Below are positions 52,701 through 59,386 of a stretch of 62,550 nucleotides of DNA, one piece after another. Under the pieces are notes generated by a model. The model saw only the letters and a list, made by a program, of their open reading frames with translations, was not told where the DNA came from and did not search any database. The stretch comes from Labilithrix sp. (GTDB lineage Bacteria > Myxococcota_A > Polyangia > Polyangiales > Polyangiaceae). A program made the translations under genes and the position numbers. Location of the stretch: NCBI GenBank assembly GCA_019637195.1, contig JAHBWA010000040.1:1-62550 (forward strand). Reading direction: 5' to 3'. Positions within the stretch are counted from its first letter, which is position 1, and every line of letters starts with the position of its first letter.

Positions 52701-53222
52701 ATCGCGGCGCTGACGCGCGCCGGCGTGAACCTGCAGCTGACCGACAGATCGCAGACGTACCCGGACCGCCTCTTCTTCATGGGCGGCGTCGACACGATGC
52801 GCGGCTGGACGCTGAACAGCTTCATCCCGCAGGACAACGTCGACCGCATCTACGCGTCGAAGGACCTGCCCGACGACATCGAGGATCCGAACAACCCCGG
52901 GCAGACGATTCCGAACGCCAACAAGTTCACCGCGGCGACGCAGCCGATCCGCGGCGGGAACCTGATGGTGAACGAGCGCCTCGAGCTCCGCATCCCGCTC
53001 CGCGGCCCGTTCGAGACGGTGATCTTCGGCGACATCGGAAACCTCTGGATCGATCCGAGCTACCCGTTCCGGAAGGGCGTCTTCCCGATGCGCGTCGCGG
53101 TCGGAAGCGGCCTCCGCGTCCAGACGCCGGTGGGGCCGCTCGCGGTCGACTACGGCTTCAACGTGACGAGGCAGCCGTACGAGGACATCGGGGCGATCAA
53201 CTTCGCGATCGGGCTCTTCTGA
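49788..53222 (+). CDS. Omp85/BamA-family outer-membrane assembly protein, enlarged periplasmic part
   Basis: A 1144-residue Omp85 protein; E. coli BamA is about 810. The signal peptide (WVMLTLAVLLGVTSAHADA) is followed by ~700 residues of POTRA-type modules, several clear (GVLKPGDILTRELLRGAIQE, YETRYEGNDHFDRSTLDGVL, RNIVLRGNDFTRATVIRKRI), and a C-terminal 16-strand barrel (~745-1144) ending in INFAIGLF. The lid-lock motif VRGF/Y appears as MRGW (1004-1007). Between POTRA units lies an unusual Cys-containing insert (RRRCHPRSPPGEC, ICTYDAIG, TTCVPDPAHGVEC), probably disulfide-bonded. It inserts or exports outer-membrane proteins; whether it is the essential BamA or a TamA-like partner for the TamB protein cannot be decided here. 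Confidence 0.88.
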   Translation: MGVGRRRFAWVMLTLAVLLGVTSAHADAADDVAVLTPPPVPPLANPAPVLRSGPDLEPYLNHVVLGVDVVVPPEQKSVWPDVKVPPVGVLKPGDILTRELLRGAIQEVLATGSFGDARAEIATEGAGVRVTIVVTPRKVIDAIRIDLHGAPLDADELLRDLDLTTEGEIVASDLRGLEERLDALIQRRGFPAPRVAITTRATDDPLRVVVEVSASVGAPRRIERRVVYATGATKEEIQDAERFYAMKTGMRADESLLAAADAALEARIRSRNHHRAAVSHDVVLHRGIVTLRVRADFGTRYETRYEGNDHFDRSTLDGVLDLEEETDRTPNHLVQKIVDFYVKHGFLDVEVKVEHRGAPEASGAGRAPGEGLTFLVFHVNEGARVQVAARSYPCLREEDVKKLTEGGPTSARAIGSEIDSYLEEELPGADLLAPPKPAVLDRTITRPLGATGARPAPLDLEPRSAYVPETYERAVQHVQELYRSEGFLSAQVGPVQVVRRRCHPRSPPGECNPLPVPAEGADICTYDAIGLPLTVPPLEQGTTCVPDPAHGVECEARVWLRIPVKLGPRTQLWDVAFAGAEALAPSRLAAAADVKLGQYASTVKLEEARRRVLDAYREEGYAFADVKYSLEQSPDHTRARVRFAVSEGEQVIVRNIVLRGNDFTRATVIRKRIALVEGQPYRASLVRLTEERIATLGAFSTVTVALENPYVPQRNKTVIVTMVERPRQYTEIGPGFSTGEGFRLRAEYGHTNLWGNAVQLTLRLQLAYIPTPLIIDPVARSNYRDLNDIARLGIRATAGIVFPEIGLGPLVRGGVDTILVHDLQRDFYLTKIAAIPNVNYRPVGELQFTFFQSFEFNNSRIFRSGSANDYLRTLLDQGQNITDLVRQLLVPDGETYAFSQRLLATWDRRDNAFNATRGTFVVSGIEHVDAFPTDVNLERARLSGQPPPPESHFFKLTQTFGGYIPLPKGLRIAALTRAGVNLQLTDRSQTYPDRLFFMGGVDTMRGWTLNSFIPQDNVDRIYASKDLPDDIEDPNNPGQTIPNANKFTAATQPIRGGNLMVNERLELRIPLRGPFETVIFGDIGNLWIDPSYPFRKGVFPMRVAVGSGLRVQTPVGPLAVDYGFNVTRQPYEDIGAINFAIGLF

Positions 53223-53426
53223 GGCGCGCCGTCGCCGCGGGCCGCGCCCTCGTGTCGCCGGCCGGTGGTGGTCGAAAATGTCGGCAGTTACCGTGGCTTA
53301 TGTGCTCGTGCGGAATTTCGAGCCGGCGTGTCGATCCAGCGCGGCGTCGTTCGTCGTCTCCTCGGACGTCGCTCTCGGGCGGCAGCGCGACGTCGCGTCA
53401 TATCGCCGCTTCCACGGAGACCCATC

Positions 53427-53915
53427 ATGAAGCTGAACGCAACGAAGATCTTCACGCACCTCTGGTTCGCGAAGGAGGCCGAGGAGGCGGCGAGCTTCTA
53501 CGCTTCCATCTTCCCGGGATCGCGCGTCGATCGCGTGACGCCGCTGCCGAGCGACTCACCGAGCGGGCCCGCGGGCTCGGTGAAGGTCGTGGACTTCACG
53601 CTCTTCGGGCAGCGCTTCCAGGCCATCAGCGCCGGACCCCACCACGAGTTCAACGACGCGGTCTCGATCGTCGTCCTCTGCGACGATCAAGCCGAGCTCG
53701 ATCGCTACTGGAACGCGCTCCTCGAGGGGGGCGGCAAGCCGCAAGCGTGCGGCTGGCTCATCGACAAGTACGGGCTCCGCTGGCAGATCGTCCCTGCGCG
53801 GATGGACGAGCTGATGACGGATCGCGATCCCGTTCGAGCGAAGCGGGTGACCGACGCGATGCTGAAGATGATCAAGCTCGACATCGCGGCGCTCGAGGCG
53901 GCGTACCGCTCCTGA
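53427..53915 (+). CDS. VOC-superfamily protein, PhnB/3-dmu-9 type
   Basis: A 162-residue cytosolic protein of the vicinal-oxygen-chelate superfamily, PhnB-like branch (often labelled 3-demethylubiquinone-9 3-methyltransferase domain). Typical segments: ITHLWFAKEAEEAASFYASI-like FTHLWFAKEAEEAASFYASI, FPGSRV, VDFTLFGQRFQAISAG, FNDAVSIVVLCDDQAELDRY and CGWLIDKYGLRWQIVP. These proteins use a metal centre for varied reactions; the biological substrate is unknown. ATG 53427 follows GGAGA (53416-53420) at good spacing. The 204-bp upstream gap has a slightly AT-richer patch (53275-53320) but no clear promoter. No partner gene is evident. Confidence 0.88.
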   Translation: MKLNATKIFTHLWFAKEAEEAASFYASIFPGSRVDRVTPLPSDSPSGPAGSVKVVDFTLFGQRFQAISAGPHHEFNDAVSIVVLCDDQAELDRYWNALLEGGGKPQACGWLIDKYGLRWQIVPARMDELMTDRDPVRAKRVTDAMLKMIKLDIAALEAAYRS

Positions 53916-54002
53916 GCGCCGCACCTGCGGCGTGGGTGCGCAGCTCCACCGATCGAGCTACCGACCGTTTGAATCGATCGCGGAGGCCGGCGTCTCTCAC
54001 GC

Positions 54003-55025
54003 ATGAGATATCGCTCCTTCTCCCTGCTCTTCACCACGTGCGCTTTGGTGGGCGGCATCGCCGCGATCCCTGCGTGCAGCAGCGATGACCCGAGCGCGGG
54101 TCCGTCCCCCGACCCGTCGTCCTCACCGGACGCCTCGACGGATCCCGACCCCGCGCCCGACGCGGGGCCGGACTCCGAGCCGCCGGTCCGCCTCGGTGAG
54201 GACATCACGCCGGCGATCGCGAAGGAGATCTGCGAAGCGCAGGCCGGTCAAATCAGCGCGTGGTTCGACGCGAACTGCTCGGCTGCGGACAAGGAGCGGC
54301 CCGAGTACGCCGAGATCGTCGGAGACTTCGGCTCGTGCGACGACGACAGCGTGAGCGCCGTGCCCCCGAACGTCGGCTACGATCCCGCGAAGCTCGGCGA
54401 GTGCAAGGCGGCCGTGAAGGGGCTGCTCGACGCGAGCGGGTCGTTCGCCGACGTCCTCGATCGCGTCTTCGGCGCGCTCATCTCGGGTGACGTCCGCGAC
54501 ACGTGCGACGCGGTCATCGTCGGTCGCGTGGCCGCCGGCGGCGCGTGCACCCAGCCGAGCCAGTGCGCGGCGGGCTACTCGTGCTTCGGCGCAGAGGACT
54601 CGACGCCGGGGACATGCAAGCTCCCCGGCGCCGTCGGCGGCGCGTGTTGGAACGGGCTCGCGAGCAAGACGCACCCGATCTGCGTGGACGGCGCGTATTG
54701 CTCTCCGGACGAAGGCAACGCGGGCACCTGCAAGGCGTACGCACCGAAGGACGGGAGCTGCGCGGGGACCGCCCAGTGCGCGCCGGGGCAGATCTGCCTG
54801 AGCGACGTCTGCTCCGACGCCCCGGCGGGTGACGTCGGCGACGCCTGCTCGGGCTTCGGCGGGTGCAAGCCGGGCAACTACTGCGCCTCGGGCACCTGCA
54901 AGGCGAAGGAGGCCGCCGGACCGGCGGAGTGCTTCGTCGGGTTCCAGGGCCTCGGCGCGTGTCAGGGGCTCTGCGCCGAGGGAGAGCCGACGAACGCGTG
55001 CGTCGCGTTCTGCGGGAGCAACTGA
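54003..55025 (+). CDS. Cys-rich lipoprotein with DKK/EGF-like repeats
   Basis: A 340-residue lipoprotein with a signal peptide ending AIPACSS and a Pro/Asp/Ser linker (residues ~28-60). A helical N-terminal part (~65-170, ITPAIAKEICEAQAGQISAW) follows, then repeated Cys modules: CTQPSQCAAGYSCFGAED, CVDGAYCSPDEGNAGTC, CAGTAQCAPGQICLSDVC, CSGFGGCKPGNYCASGTC. The C-x6-C-x4-C pattern resembles Dickkopf/EGF-like repeats widespread in myxobacterial surface proteins. Function unknown. It is followed by a strong inverted repeat and a convergent acyl-CoA dehydrogenase gene. Confidence 0.8.
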   Translation: MRYRSFSLLFTTCALVGGIAAIPACSSDDPSAGPSPDPSSSPDASTDPDPAPDAGPDSEPPVRLGEDITPAIAKEICEAQAGQISAWFDANCSAADKERPEYAEIVGDFGSCDDDSVSAVPPNVGYDPAKLGECKAAVKGLLDASGSFADVLDRVFGALISGDVRDTCDAVIVGRVAAGGACTQPSQCAAGYSCFGAEDSTPGTCKLPGAVGGACWNGLASKTHPICVDGAYCSPDEGNAGTCKAYAPKDGSCAGTAQCAPGQICLSDVCSDAPAGDVGDACSGFGGCKPGNYCASGTCKAKEAAGPAECFVGFQGLGACQGLCAEGEPTNACVAFCGSN

Positions 55026-55033
55026 GGCGGGAC

Positions 55034-55069
55034 GCGCCTCGACTCCGGCGCGGCGAGCTCTCGAGGCGC
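55034..55069. terminator. Inverted repeat after the Cys-rich lipoprotein gene
   Basis: Perfect 9-bp arms GCGCCTCGA (55034-55042) and TCGAGGCGC (55061-55069), with a smaller overlapping GAGGCG/CGCCTC hairpin at 55024-55040 that includes the stop codon. Lies between convergent genes; no T-tract. Confidence 0.45.
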
Positions 55070-55191
55070 GTGACCGCGCGCGCGTCGGGAGGTTCGTCGC
55101 CGCTGGCCCTCCGGACGCGGCGCTCGAGGACCTCGGCGATCGCGACGGCGTCGTGCTTCACGAGGTGCCGCGGAGCGCCGCGCCATGCGAG

Positions 55192-56445
55192 TCAGAACGC
55201 CTTGAGGTCCGAGAGCAGCCGCTTCGAGATGACGATGCGCTGGATCTGCCCGGTGCCCTCGAAGATGTCGTAGACCTTGATGTCGCGGAACCACTTCTCG
55301 AGGAGCTGGTGGTCCTTCGCGATCGATCCTTCCGCGCCGCAGATCTCGACCGCCTCGATGCACGCTCGGATGGCGGCCTGTCCCGCCATCGCCTTCGACA
55401 TGCTCGCCTCCTTCGCGTTCGGCTCGCCCTCGTCGGCCAGCCACGCCGCGCGCCAGGTGAGCGTGCGCGCGGCCTCGAGGCCCCGGCCGACGCGCGCGAG
55501 GCGCTCGGCGATCGCCGCGTAGCGCGGGACGGGGCGTGACAGCACGTAGTTCTTCTTCACGAACTCGCAGGTGTACTCGTAAGCGGCGCGGCCGATGCCG
55601 AGCGCCATCGCGCCGACGAGCGGGCGCGTGTTGTCGAAGGTCTTCATGGCGGTCATGAAGCCCTCCTTCGACACGTATTTCTCCTCGCCGCCGAGCAGGT
55701 TCTCCTCGGGGACGCGGCAGTCCTCGAGCACGAGCTCCGCGGTCTCGCTCGCGCGGAGGCCCATCTTGTCCTCGATGCGTCCGACCGAGAAGCCGGGCGT
55801 GCCCTTCTCGACGACGAAGGCGCGGTGACCTGCGCGCCCGAGCGACGGATCGATCGTCGCGAAGATCACGGTCCACGCCGCGCGCGCGCCGTTCGTGATG
55901 TAGCACTTGCGTCCGCTCAGGACCCAGTGCTTGCCGTCCTTGCGGCACGTCGCGCGGATGCCGGCGACGTCGCTGCCCGCCGCGGGCTCGGTCAGGCCGT
56001 AGGCGCCCCACTGGAGGGGCGCCGCGTCGTCGTGGAGGTCCTTGAAGACCGAGAAGAAGCGCTTCTTCTGCTCGGGCGTCCCGCTCGCGCGGACCGGCGG
56101 CCCGCCGAGGCCCGGCCCGGGGAGGCAGAGCAGGAGGCCGGGATCGCCCCACGACAGCTCCTCGGCCGCGAGCACGCCGAACAGGTTCGCCCCGAGCTTC
56201 TTCTTTCGGTCGCCGGCGTCGGCGAGGTCCGCGCGCGCGCCGTCGGATTCGTCGCCGAGGCCGGAGGTCATCGCGTTCGAGCCCATCGACGTCGCGAGCC
56301 GCGCCATGTTCCGGAGGAAGTCCTCGGGGATCCCTCCCGCGCGGTCCCAGGCGAGCGCTTGCGGGCGGATGACGCTCTTGGCGAGGCCGCGGATCCCCTC
56401 GCGCATCTCGAGGTGCTTCTTGCTGAACGAGAACTCGATCGTCAT
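55192..56445 (-). CDS. Acyl-CoA dehydrogenase, catalytic-Glu-bearing subunit
   Basis: A 417-residue FAD-dependent acyl-CoA dehydrogenase. The substrate/FAD loop LTEPAAGSD is at 151-159 and the catalytic base lies in IFEGTGQIQRIVIS (Glu396). However, the family's FAD-contacting R-x-x-FGK motif is replaced by KNYVLSRPV around 298-306, so its own cofactor site looks incomplete. It also has a ~30-residue insertion around 60-85. The neighbour 182 nt upstream is a second acyl-CoA dehydrogenase that keeps the FGK motif but lacks the catalytic Glu. The family introduces a 2,3-double bond into acyl-CoA thioesters. The ATG at 56445 follows GAGAAGAAG. Confidence 0.85.
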   Translation of the reverse strand: MTIEFSFSKKHLEMREGIRGLAKSVIRPQALAWDRAGGIPEDFLRNMARLATSMGSNAMTSGLGDESDGARADLADAGDRKKKLGANLFGVLAAEELSWGDPGLLLCLPGPGLGGPPVRASGTPEQKKRFFSVFKDLHDDAAPLQWGAYGLTEPAAGSDVAGIRATCRKDGKHWVLSGRKCYITNGARAAWTVIFATIDPSLGRAGHRAFVVEKGTPGFSVGRIEDKMGLRASETAELVLEDCRVPEENLLGGEEKYVSKEGFMTAMKTFDNTRPLVGAMALGIGRAAYEYTCEFVKKNYVLSRPVPRYAAIAERLARVGRGLEAARTLTWRAAWLADEGEPNAKEASMSKAMAGQAAIRACIEAVEICGAEGSIAKDHQLLEKWFRDIKVYDIFEGTGQIQRIVISKRLLSDLKAF

Positions 56446-56460
56446 GGCTTCTTCTCTCTC

Positions 56461-56587
56461 GGCGTGTCGCGTGTCGTTCGGCGTGTCGCGTGTCGTTCGG
56501 CGTGTCGCGTGTCGTTCGGCGTGTCGCGTGTCGTTCGGCGTGTCGCGTGTCGTTCGGCGTGTCGCGTGTCGTTCGGCGTGTCGCGTC
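56461..56587. repeat. Six perfect 19-bp tandem repeats plus a partial seventh
   Basis: The unit GGCGTGTCGCGTGTCGTTC is repeated without change at 56461, 56480, 56499, 56518, 56537 and 56556, with a truncated, diverging copy at 56575-56587. The array lies in the gap between two acyl-CoA dehydrogenase genes, directly before the start of the downstream one. There are no spacers, so it is not a CRISPR array. Each unit holds GTGTCG twice in direct orientation. Confidence 0.95.
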
Positions 56588-56627
56588 TCTCTCGCGGCTC
56601 CGGTGAGGCGTGGCCCAGGCGTCCTCG

Positions 56628-57851
56628 TCAGACGAACGTGCTCTGCGTCTCGGCCGTGGGCAGCACGAGCCCCGGATCGAGCGGCGCGCCGAGCGTGACC
56701 GCGGCGGCGAGCTGATCGGCTTGCTCGGCGGTCAGGCTGCAGAGGCCGATCTGCTTCGCGTCGCGCATCAGCTTCTCGACGGGGTAGTCGCGCATGAAGC
56801 CGGCGCCGCCGTGCAGCTGAACGCCGTCGTCGCCGCAGCGCATCGCGGCCTCGTGGGTGAAGGCGACGGCCTGCGCCGTAGCGAGGAGGGCGTCCTTCTC
56901 GCTCCCTTCGCCGCGCGCGAGCGCGTCCCACGCCGCCGCCGCGCGCCACACGAGCCCGCGGCTCGCGTCGACGTCCATCGCGCGGTCGGCGACCGTGAAC
57001 GCGACCGCCTGGAAATGGCCGATCGGCTTGCCGAACGCCTTGCGCGTGTCGACGTATTCGCGCGTCACCTCGAACGCCGCGCGCGAGAGGCCGACGCCGC
57101 GCGCGGCGACGAGCAGCGCGCTCTTCGCGAAGAACCGGACGAGCGCCGCGTCGAAGTCGGCGCCGCCGGCGAGCCGCGCCGCCGCGGGCACCACGACACC
57201 CGCGAGCTCGAGCCCGCCGAAGCTCGCGGCGTCGAGGCCGAGCGTCGCCGCGCGCGCCGTCACCGTCAGGCCTGCCGCGCCGCGATCGACGAGGAACGCG
57301 CCGAGGCCGCGCCAGCCCGCGCTCGGGTCGACCTGCGCGAAGACGACGAAGTGCTCGGCGCGATCGGCGTTGAGCACGTAGGCCTTCGCGCCGTCGAGCT
57401 GCCAGCCGTCGCCCTTCTTCGTCGCGATCGTCGAGAGCCCGGGCCGCTCGGCGTTCGGCTTCCGTTCGCCCCACGCGACCGCCCCGAAGCGCGCGTGCGC
57501 GCCCGCGGCGGCGAAGGGAGCCAGCGCGGCTCGCGCCTGGTCGTCGGTGCCGAGCTCCGCGACCGCGAGGCCGAACGCGCCCGGGCCGGCCAGCGCGAAG
57601 GGGGCGGCCGGATCGCCCCAGGCGAGCTCCTCGTCGAGCAGGACCGCGGTGGTGAGCCCGAGGCCGGCGCCGCCCAACGACTCGGGGATCGCGACGAGCC
57701 CGAGCCCGAGCTCGTGCGCCGTCCTCTGCACCGACTCGGGCAGCCCGCGCGCCTTCTCGTTCTCGCGGAAGCTCGCGCGGAGGGTACGGGCGAACTGCGC
57801 GACCGACTCCACCATGAGCTTCTGGTCCTCGGTCGGCTGGAAGCTGATCAT
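56628..57851 (-). CDS. Acyl-CoA dehydrogenase lacking the catalytic Glu
   Basis: A 407-residue acyl-CoA dehydrogenase-fold protein. It retains the FAD segment RKAFGKPIGHFQAVAF (~270-285) and LHGGAGFMRDYPVEKLMRD, but where active enzymes have I-Y-E-G-T it reads GLCSLTAEQ, putting Ser372 at the catalytic position. The alternative Glu site of isovaleryl/long-chain enzymes is also Ser (around 244). It is therefore probably inactive alone. Paired with the following gene it resembles alpha2beta2 dehydrogenases such as the mycobacterial FadE26/FadE27 pair. The start is ATG 57851, with TAAAAC 7 nt upstream and no ribosome site, so the mRNA is probably leaderless. A TetR-type palindrome lies 45 bp upstream. 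Confidence 0.85.
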   Translation of the reverse strand: MISFQPTEDQKLMVESVAQFARTLRASFRENEKARGLPESVQRTAHELGLGLVAIPESLGGAGLGLTTAVLLDEELAWGDPAAPFALAGPGAFGLAVAELGTDDQARAALAPFAAAGAHARFGAVAWGERKPNAERPGLSTIATKKGDGWQLDGAKAYVLNADRAEHFVVFAQVDPSAGWRGLGAFLVDRGAAGLTVTARAATLGLDAASFGGLELAGVVVPAAARLAGGADFDAALVRFFAKSALLVAARGVGLSRAAFEVTREYVDTRKAFGKPIGHFQAVAFTVADRAMDVDASRGLVWRAAAAWDALARGEGSEKDALLATAQAVAFTHEAAMRCGDDGVQLHGGAGFMRDYPVEKLMRDAKQIGLCSLTAEQADQLAAAVTLGAPLDPGLVLPTAETQSTFV

Positions 57852-57858
57852 GGAGAAT

Positions 57859-57887
57859 GTTTTACGTGCGAAGTATCTCGGGTTCAA
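57859..57887 (-). promoter_or_regulatory. Sigma-70-like promoter for the acyl-CoA dehydrogenase pair
   Basis: On the minus strand, TTGAAC (57887-57882) and TAAAAC (57864-57859) are separated by exactly 17 nt. The -10 ends 7 nt before the ATG, placing transcription start at or next to the A of ATG. Four of six bases match consensus in each hexamer. Confidence 0.5.
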
Positions 57888-57895
57888 TCCTCGAC

Positions 57896-57909
57896 TGAAT
57901 GGCCATTCA
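57896..57909. promoter_or_regulatory. TGAATGGCCATTCA operator, TetR-type
   Basis: A perfect 14-bp palindrome just upstream of the -35 of the acyl-CoA dehydrogenase promoter. Its TGAATG/CATTCA halves resemble the TGAATGA...TCATTCA boxes of Bacillus FadR (TetR-family fatty-acid repressor), but with closer half-sites. No TetR gene is in the window, so the regulator would be encoded elsewhere. Confidence 0.5.
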
Positions 57910-57913
57910 TCGC

Positions 57914-57937
57914 CCTCCTCCTTATAGAAGGAGGAGG
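57914..57937. other. Hairpin with Shine-Dalgarno sequence on both strands
   Basis: Perfect 10-bp arms (57914-57923, 57928-57937) with an ATAG loop. The right arm reads AAGGAGGAGG on the plus strand and the left arm gives the same on the minus strand. On the plus strand it stands 8 nt before an ATG opening a 50-codon frame. It is one of several elements in the 378-bp gap between the dehydrogenase gene and rplM. Confidence 0.55.
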
Positions 57938-57945
57938 CGGTCTCC

Positions 57946-58098
57946 ATGGAAAGTGGGCGTTTCGCGAGTGGAGCGGGGAGCGTCTTCGCCGTGAGGGGCC
58001 CGTCCTTCGCGCGACGTTTCGGGGGCGGCGTCAGGTTTCTGGGGGGCTGCCACCGGCCAGCCTTCCCGGCGCGCCGCTCACAGGCTAGAGAGGCGTGA
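57946..58098 (+). CDS. Candidate 50-residue small protein (doubtful)
   Basis: An open frame of 50 codons begins with ATG 8 nt after AAGGAGGAGG. The product starts MESGRFASGAGSVFAVRG and is basic, Gly/Arg/Phe-rich, with no membrane segment or known domain. Third-position GC is lower than in sure genes of the window, which argues against coding. It may instead be a chance frame beside the palindromic hairpin. Confidence 0.2.
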   Translation: MESGRFASGAGSVFAVRGPSFARRFGGGVRFLGGCHRPAFPARRSQAREA

Positions 58099-58148
58099 CG
58101 CTCCTCCGGACGGTCTGGCAAATGCGCCAGGGCGCCCGCGAGATCGGC

Positions 58149-58177
58149 TTGACGGAAGCGCGCGCGGCGCGTACGTT
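58149..58177 (+). promoter_or_regulatory. Sigma-70 promoter of the rplM-rpsI operon
   Basis: TTGACG (58149-58154) and TACGTT (58172-58177) are spaced by 17 nt, the best sigma-70 match I found in the window. Transcription would start near 58184-58185, giving a leader of about 45 nt before rplM. Confidence 0.6.
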
Positions 58178-58187
58178 CCCGCCCCCT

Positions 58188-58202
58188 TCCGCCTCAGGCG
58201 GA
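58188..58202 (+). promoter_or_regulatory. TCCGCC-TCA-GGCGGA hairpin in the rplM leader
   Basis: A perfect 6-bp stem with a 3-nt loop lies at the very 5' end of the predicted rplM-rpsI transcript. It may stabilise the mRNA or serve feedback control by a ribosomal protein, as known for L13 leaders in other bacteria; there is no direct match to a named leader motif. Confidence 0.3.
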
Positions 58203-58229
58203 TCCTGACGTGTTTTCGAGAGGCAAGAG

Positions 58230-58712
58230 ATGGCAACGCCCGAGGCCGAGAAGGCCGCAAAACCGAGGAACCTGCACCGGAGCTACGTCGCGACCCCGAA
58301 GGACGCAGCCGCGAACCGCGCCTGGTGGGTGATCGACGCAACGGACAAGCCGCTCGGCCGCCTCGCGAGCCACGTCGCTTCCGTGCTTCGTGGCAAGCAC
58401 AAGCCCACGTTCACCCCGCACGAGGACGCCGGCGACTTCGTCATCGTCGTCAACGCGGACAAGGTGAAGCTCACGGGCAACAAGCTCGACCAGAAGCTCT
58501 ATTCGCACCACTCGGGCATCCCGGGCGGCTTCAAGCAGGTCAGCTACCGCACGCTGCTCGCGAAGAAGCCGGAGTTCCCGATCGAGAAGGCCGTGAAGGG
58601 CATGCTCCCGAAGAACGTCCTCGGTCGTCAGATGTTCGGCAAGCTCAAGGTCTACGCGACCCCCGATCATCCGCACACCGCGCAGCAGCCCAAGGCCCTC
58701 GAGATCAAGTAA
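58230..58712 (+). CDS. rplM: 50S ribosomal protein L13
   Basis: A 160-residue L13, an early-assembly large-subunit protein that binds 23S rRNA. Family segments are clear: WWVIDATDKPLGRLASHVAS, FTPHEDAGDFVIVVNADKVK, LYSHHSGIPGGFKQVSY, VKGMLPKNVLGRQMFGKLKV and HPHTAQQPK. It is about 18 residues longer than E. coli L13 because of a basic N-terminal extension (EAEKAAKPRNLHRSYVATPK). ATG 58230 follows GAGAGG at good spacing. It heads the usual rplM-rpsI operon, 42 nt before rpsI, from a strong promoter at 58149-58177. Confidence 0.98.
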   Translation: MATPEAEKAAKPRNLHRSYVATPKDAAANRAWWVIDATDKPLGRLASHVASVLRGKHKPTFTPHEDAGDFVIVVNADKVKLTGNKLDQKLYSHHSGIPGGFKQVSYRTLLAKKPEFPIEKAVKGMLPKNVLGRQMFGKLKVYATPDHPHTAQQPKALEIK

Positions 58713-58754
58713 GGAAAGCGCGGCCGCCGGGCGGCCCGTGAAGAAGGAAAGACG

Positions 58755-59153
58755 ATGAGCACCGCCTCCAATCGCACGTACGCCACCGGCAAGCGCAAGA
58801 CGGCCATCGCCCGCGTCTGGCTCTCGGCCGGCTCGGGCCAGGTCATCGTCAACGACCGTCCTGCCGACCAGTACTTCGAGCGCGAGACCTCGATCATGGT
58901 CATGAAGCAGGCGCTCGAGCTCATCGAGGCGGCCGACCAGTTCGACGTCTGGGCGACCGTCCGCGGCGGCGGCCACTCGGCGCAGGCCGAGGCCATGCGT
59001 CACGGCATCTCGCGCGCGCTCATCACGATGGACCCGGAGAAGCGCAGCGTCCTCAAGCGCGCCGGCTTCCTCACGCGCGACGCCCGCAAGAAGGAGCGCA
59101 AGAAGTACGGTCAGCCGGGCGCCCGCAAGCGCTTCCAGTACTCCAAGCGCTGA
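58755..59153 (+). CDS. rpsI: 30S ribosomal protein S9
   Basis: A 132-residue S9, a small-subunit protein whose C-terminal tail reaches the P-site tRNA. The body shows YATGKRKTAIARVWLSAGSG, IVNDRPADQYFERETS and GGGHSAQAEAMRHGISRAL, and the end is the invariant KRFQYSKR. Length matches the family (about 130). AAGGAAAG precedes the ATG. It is cotranscribed with rplM, and a hairpin terminator follows 30 nt after the stop. Confidence 0.98.
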   Translation: MSTASNRTYATGKRKTAIARVWLSAGSGQVIVNDRPADQYFERETSIMVMKQALELIEAADQFDVWATVRGGGHSAQAEAMRHGISRALITMDPEKRSVLKRAGFLTRDARKKERKKYGQPGARKRFQYSKR

Positions 59154-59182
59154 GCCCCGCGCTCGCGCAGAGCACGCACGTT

Positions 59183-59216
59183 CGAAGGCCGGTCACCTCG
59201 CGGTGGGCGGCCTTCG
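59183..59216 (+). terminator. Terminator hairpin of the rplM-rpsI operon
   Basis: Perfect 9-bp outer arms CGAAGGCCG (59183-59191) and CGGCCTTCG (59208-59216) enclose a further CACC/GGTG stem. It lies 30 nt after the rpsI stop. T-tract absent. The rest of the gap to 59387 is low-complexity GTG/GCG-rich sequence without recognisable sites. Confidence 0.65.
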
Positions 59217-59386
59217 TCGCGTCCGGAGCGGCCCGTCGCGGCGCGCGCGGCGTGGCCGTCGCTGCGCGTGTGTGGGCGTGCCGCGCGTGCGGGCGTGGCG
59301 GCGCGCGCGGCGTGCCGCGCGTGTGAGCGTGTCGCGTGGGGGCCTTGCGGCTCGCGCTCCACGCCGAGGATTGCTACTCGGTAGGG

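Noticed and set aside
53265..53426. N-terminal extension of the VOC protein
   Set aside because: An in-frame ATG at 53265 exists, but the extension is Arg-rich with atypical composition, whereas ATG 53427 has a ribosome site and begins the domain in the family-typical way.
56461..56587. CRISPR array
   Set aside because: The 19-bp units are directly adjacent with no spacers, and there are no cas genes in the window.
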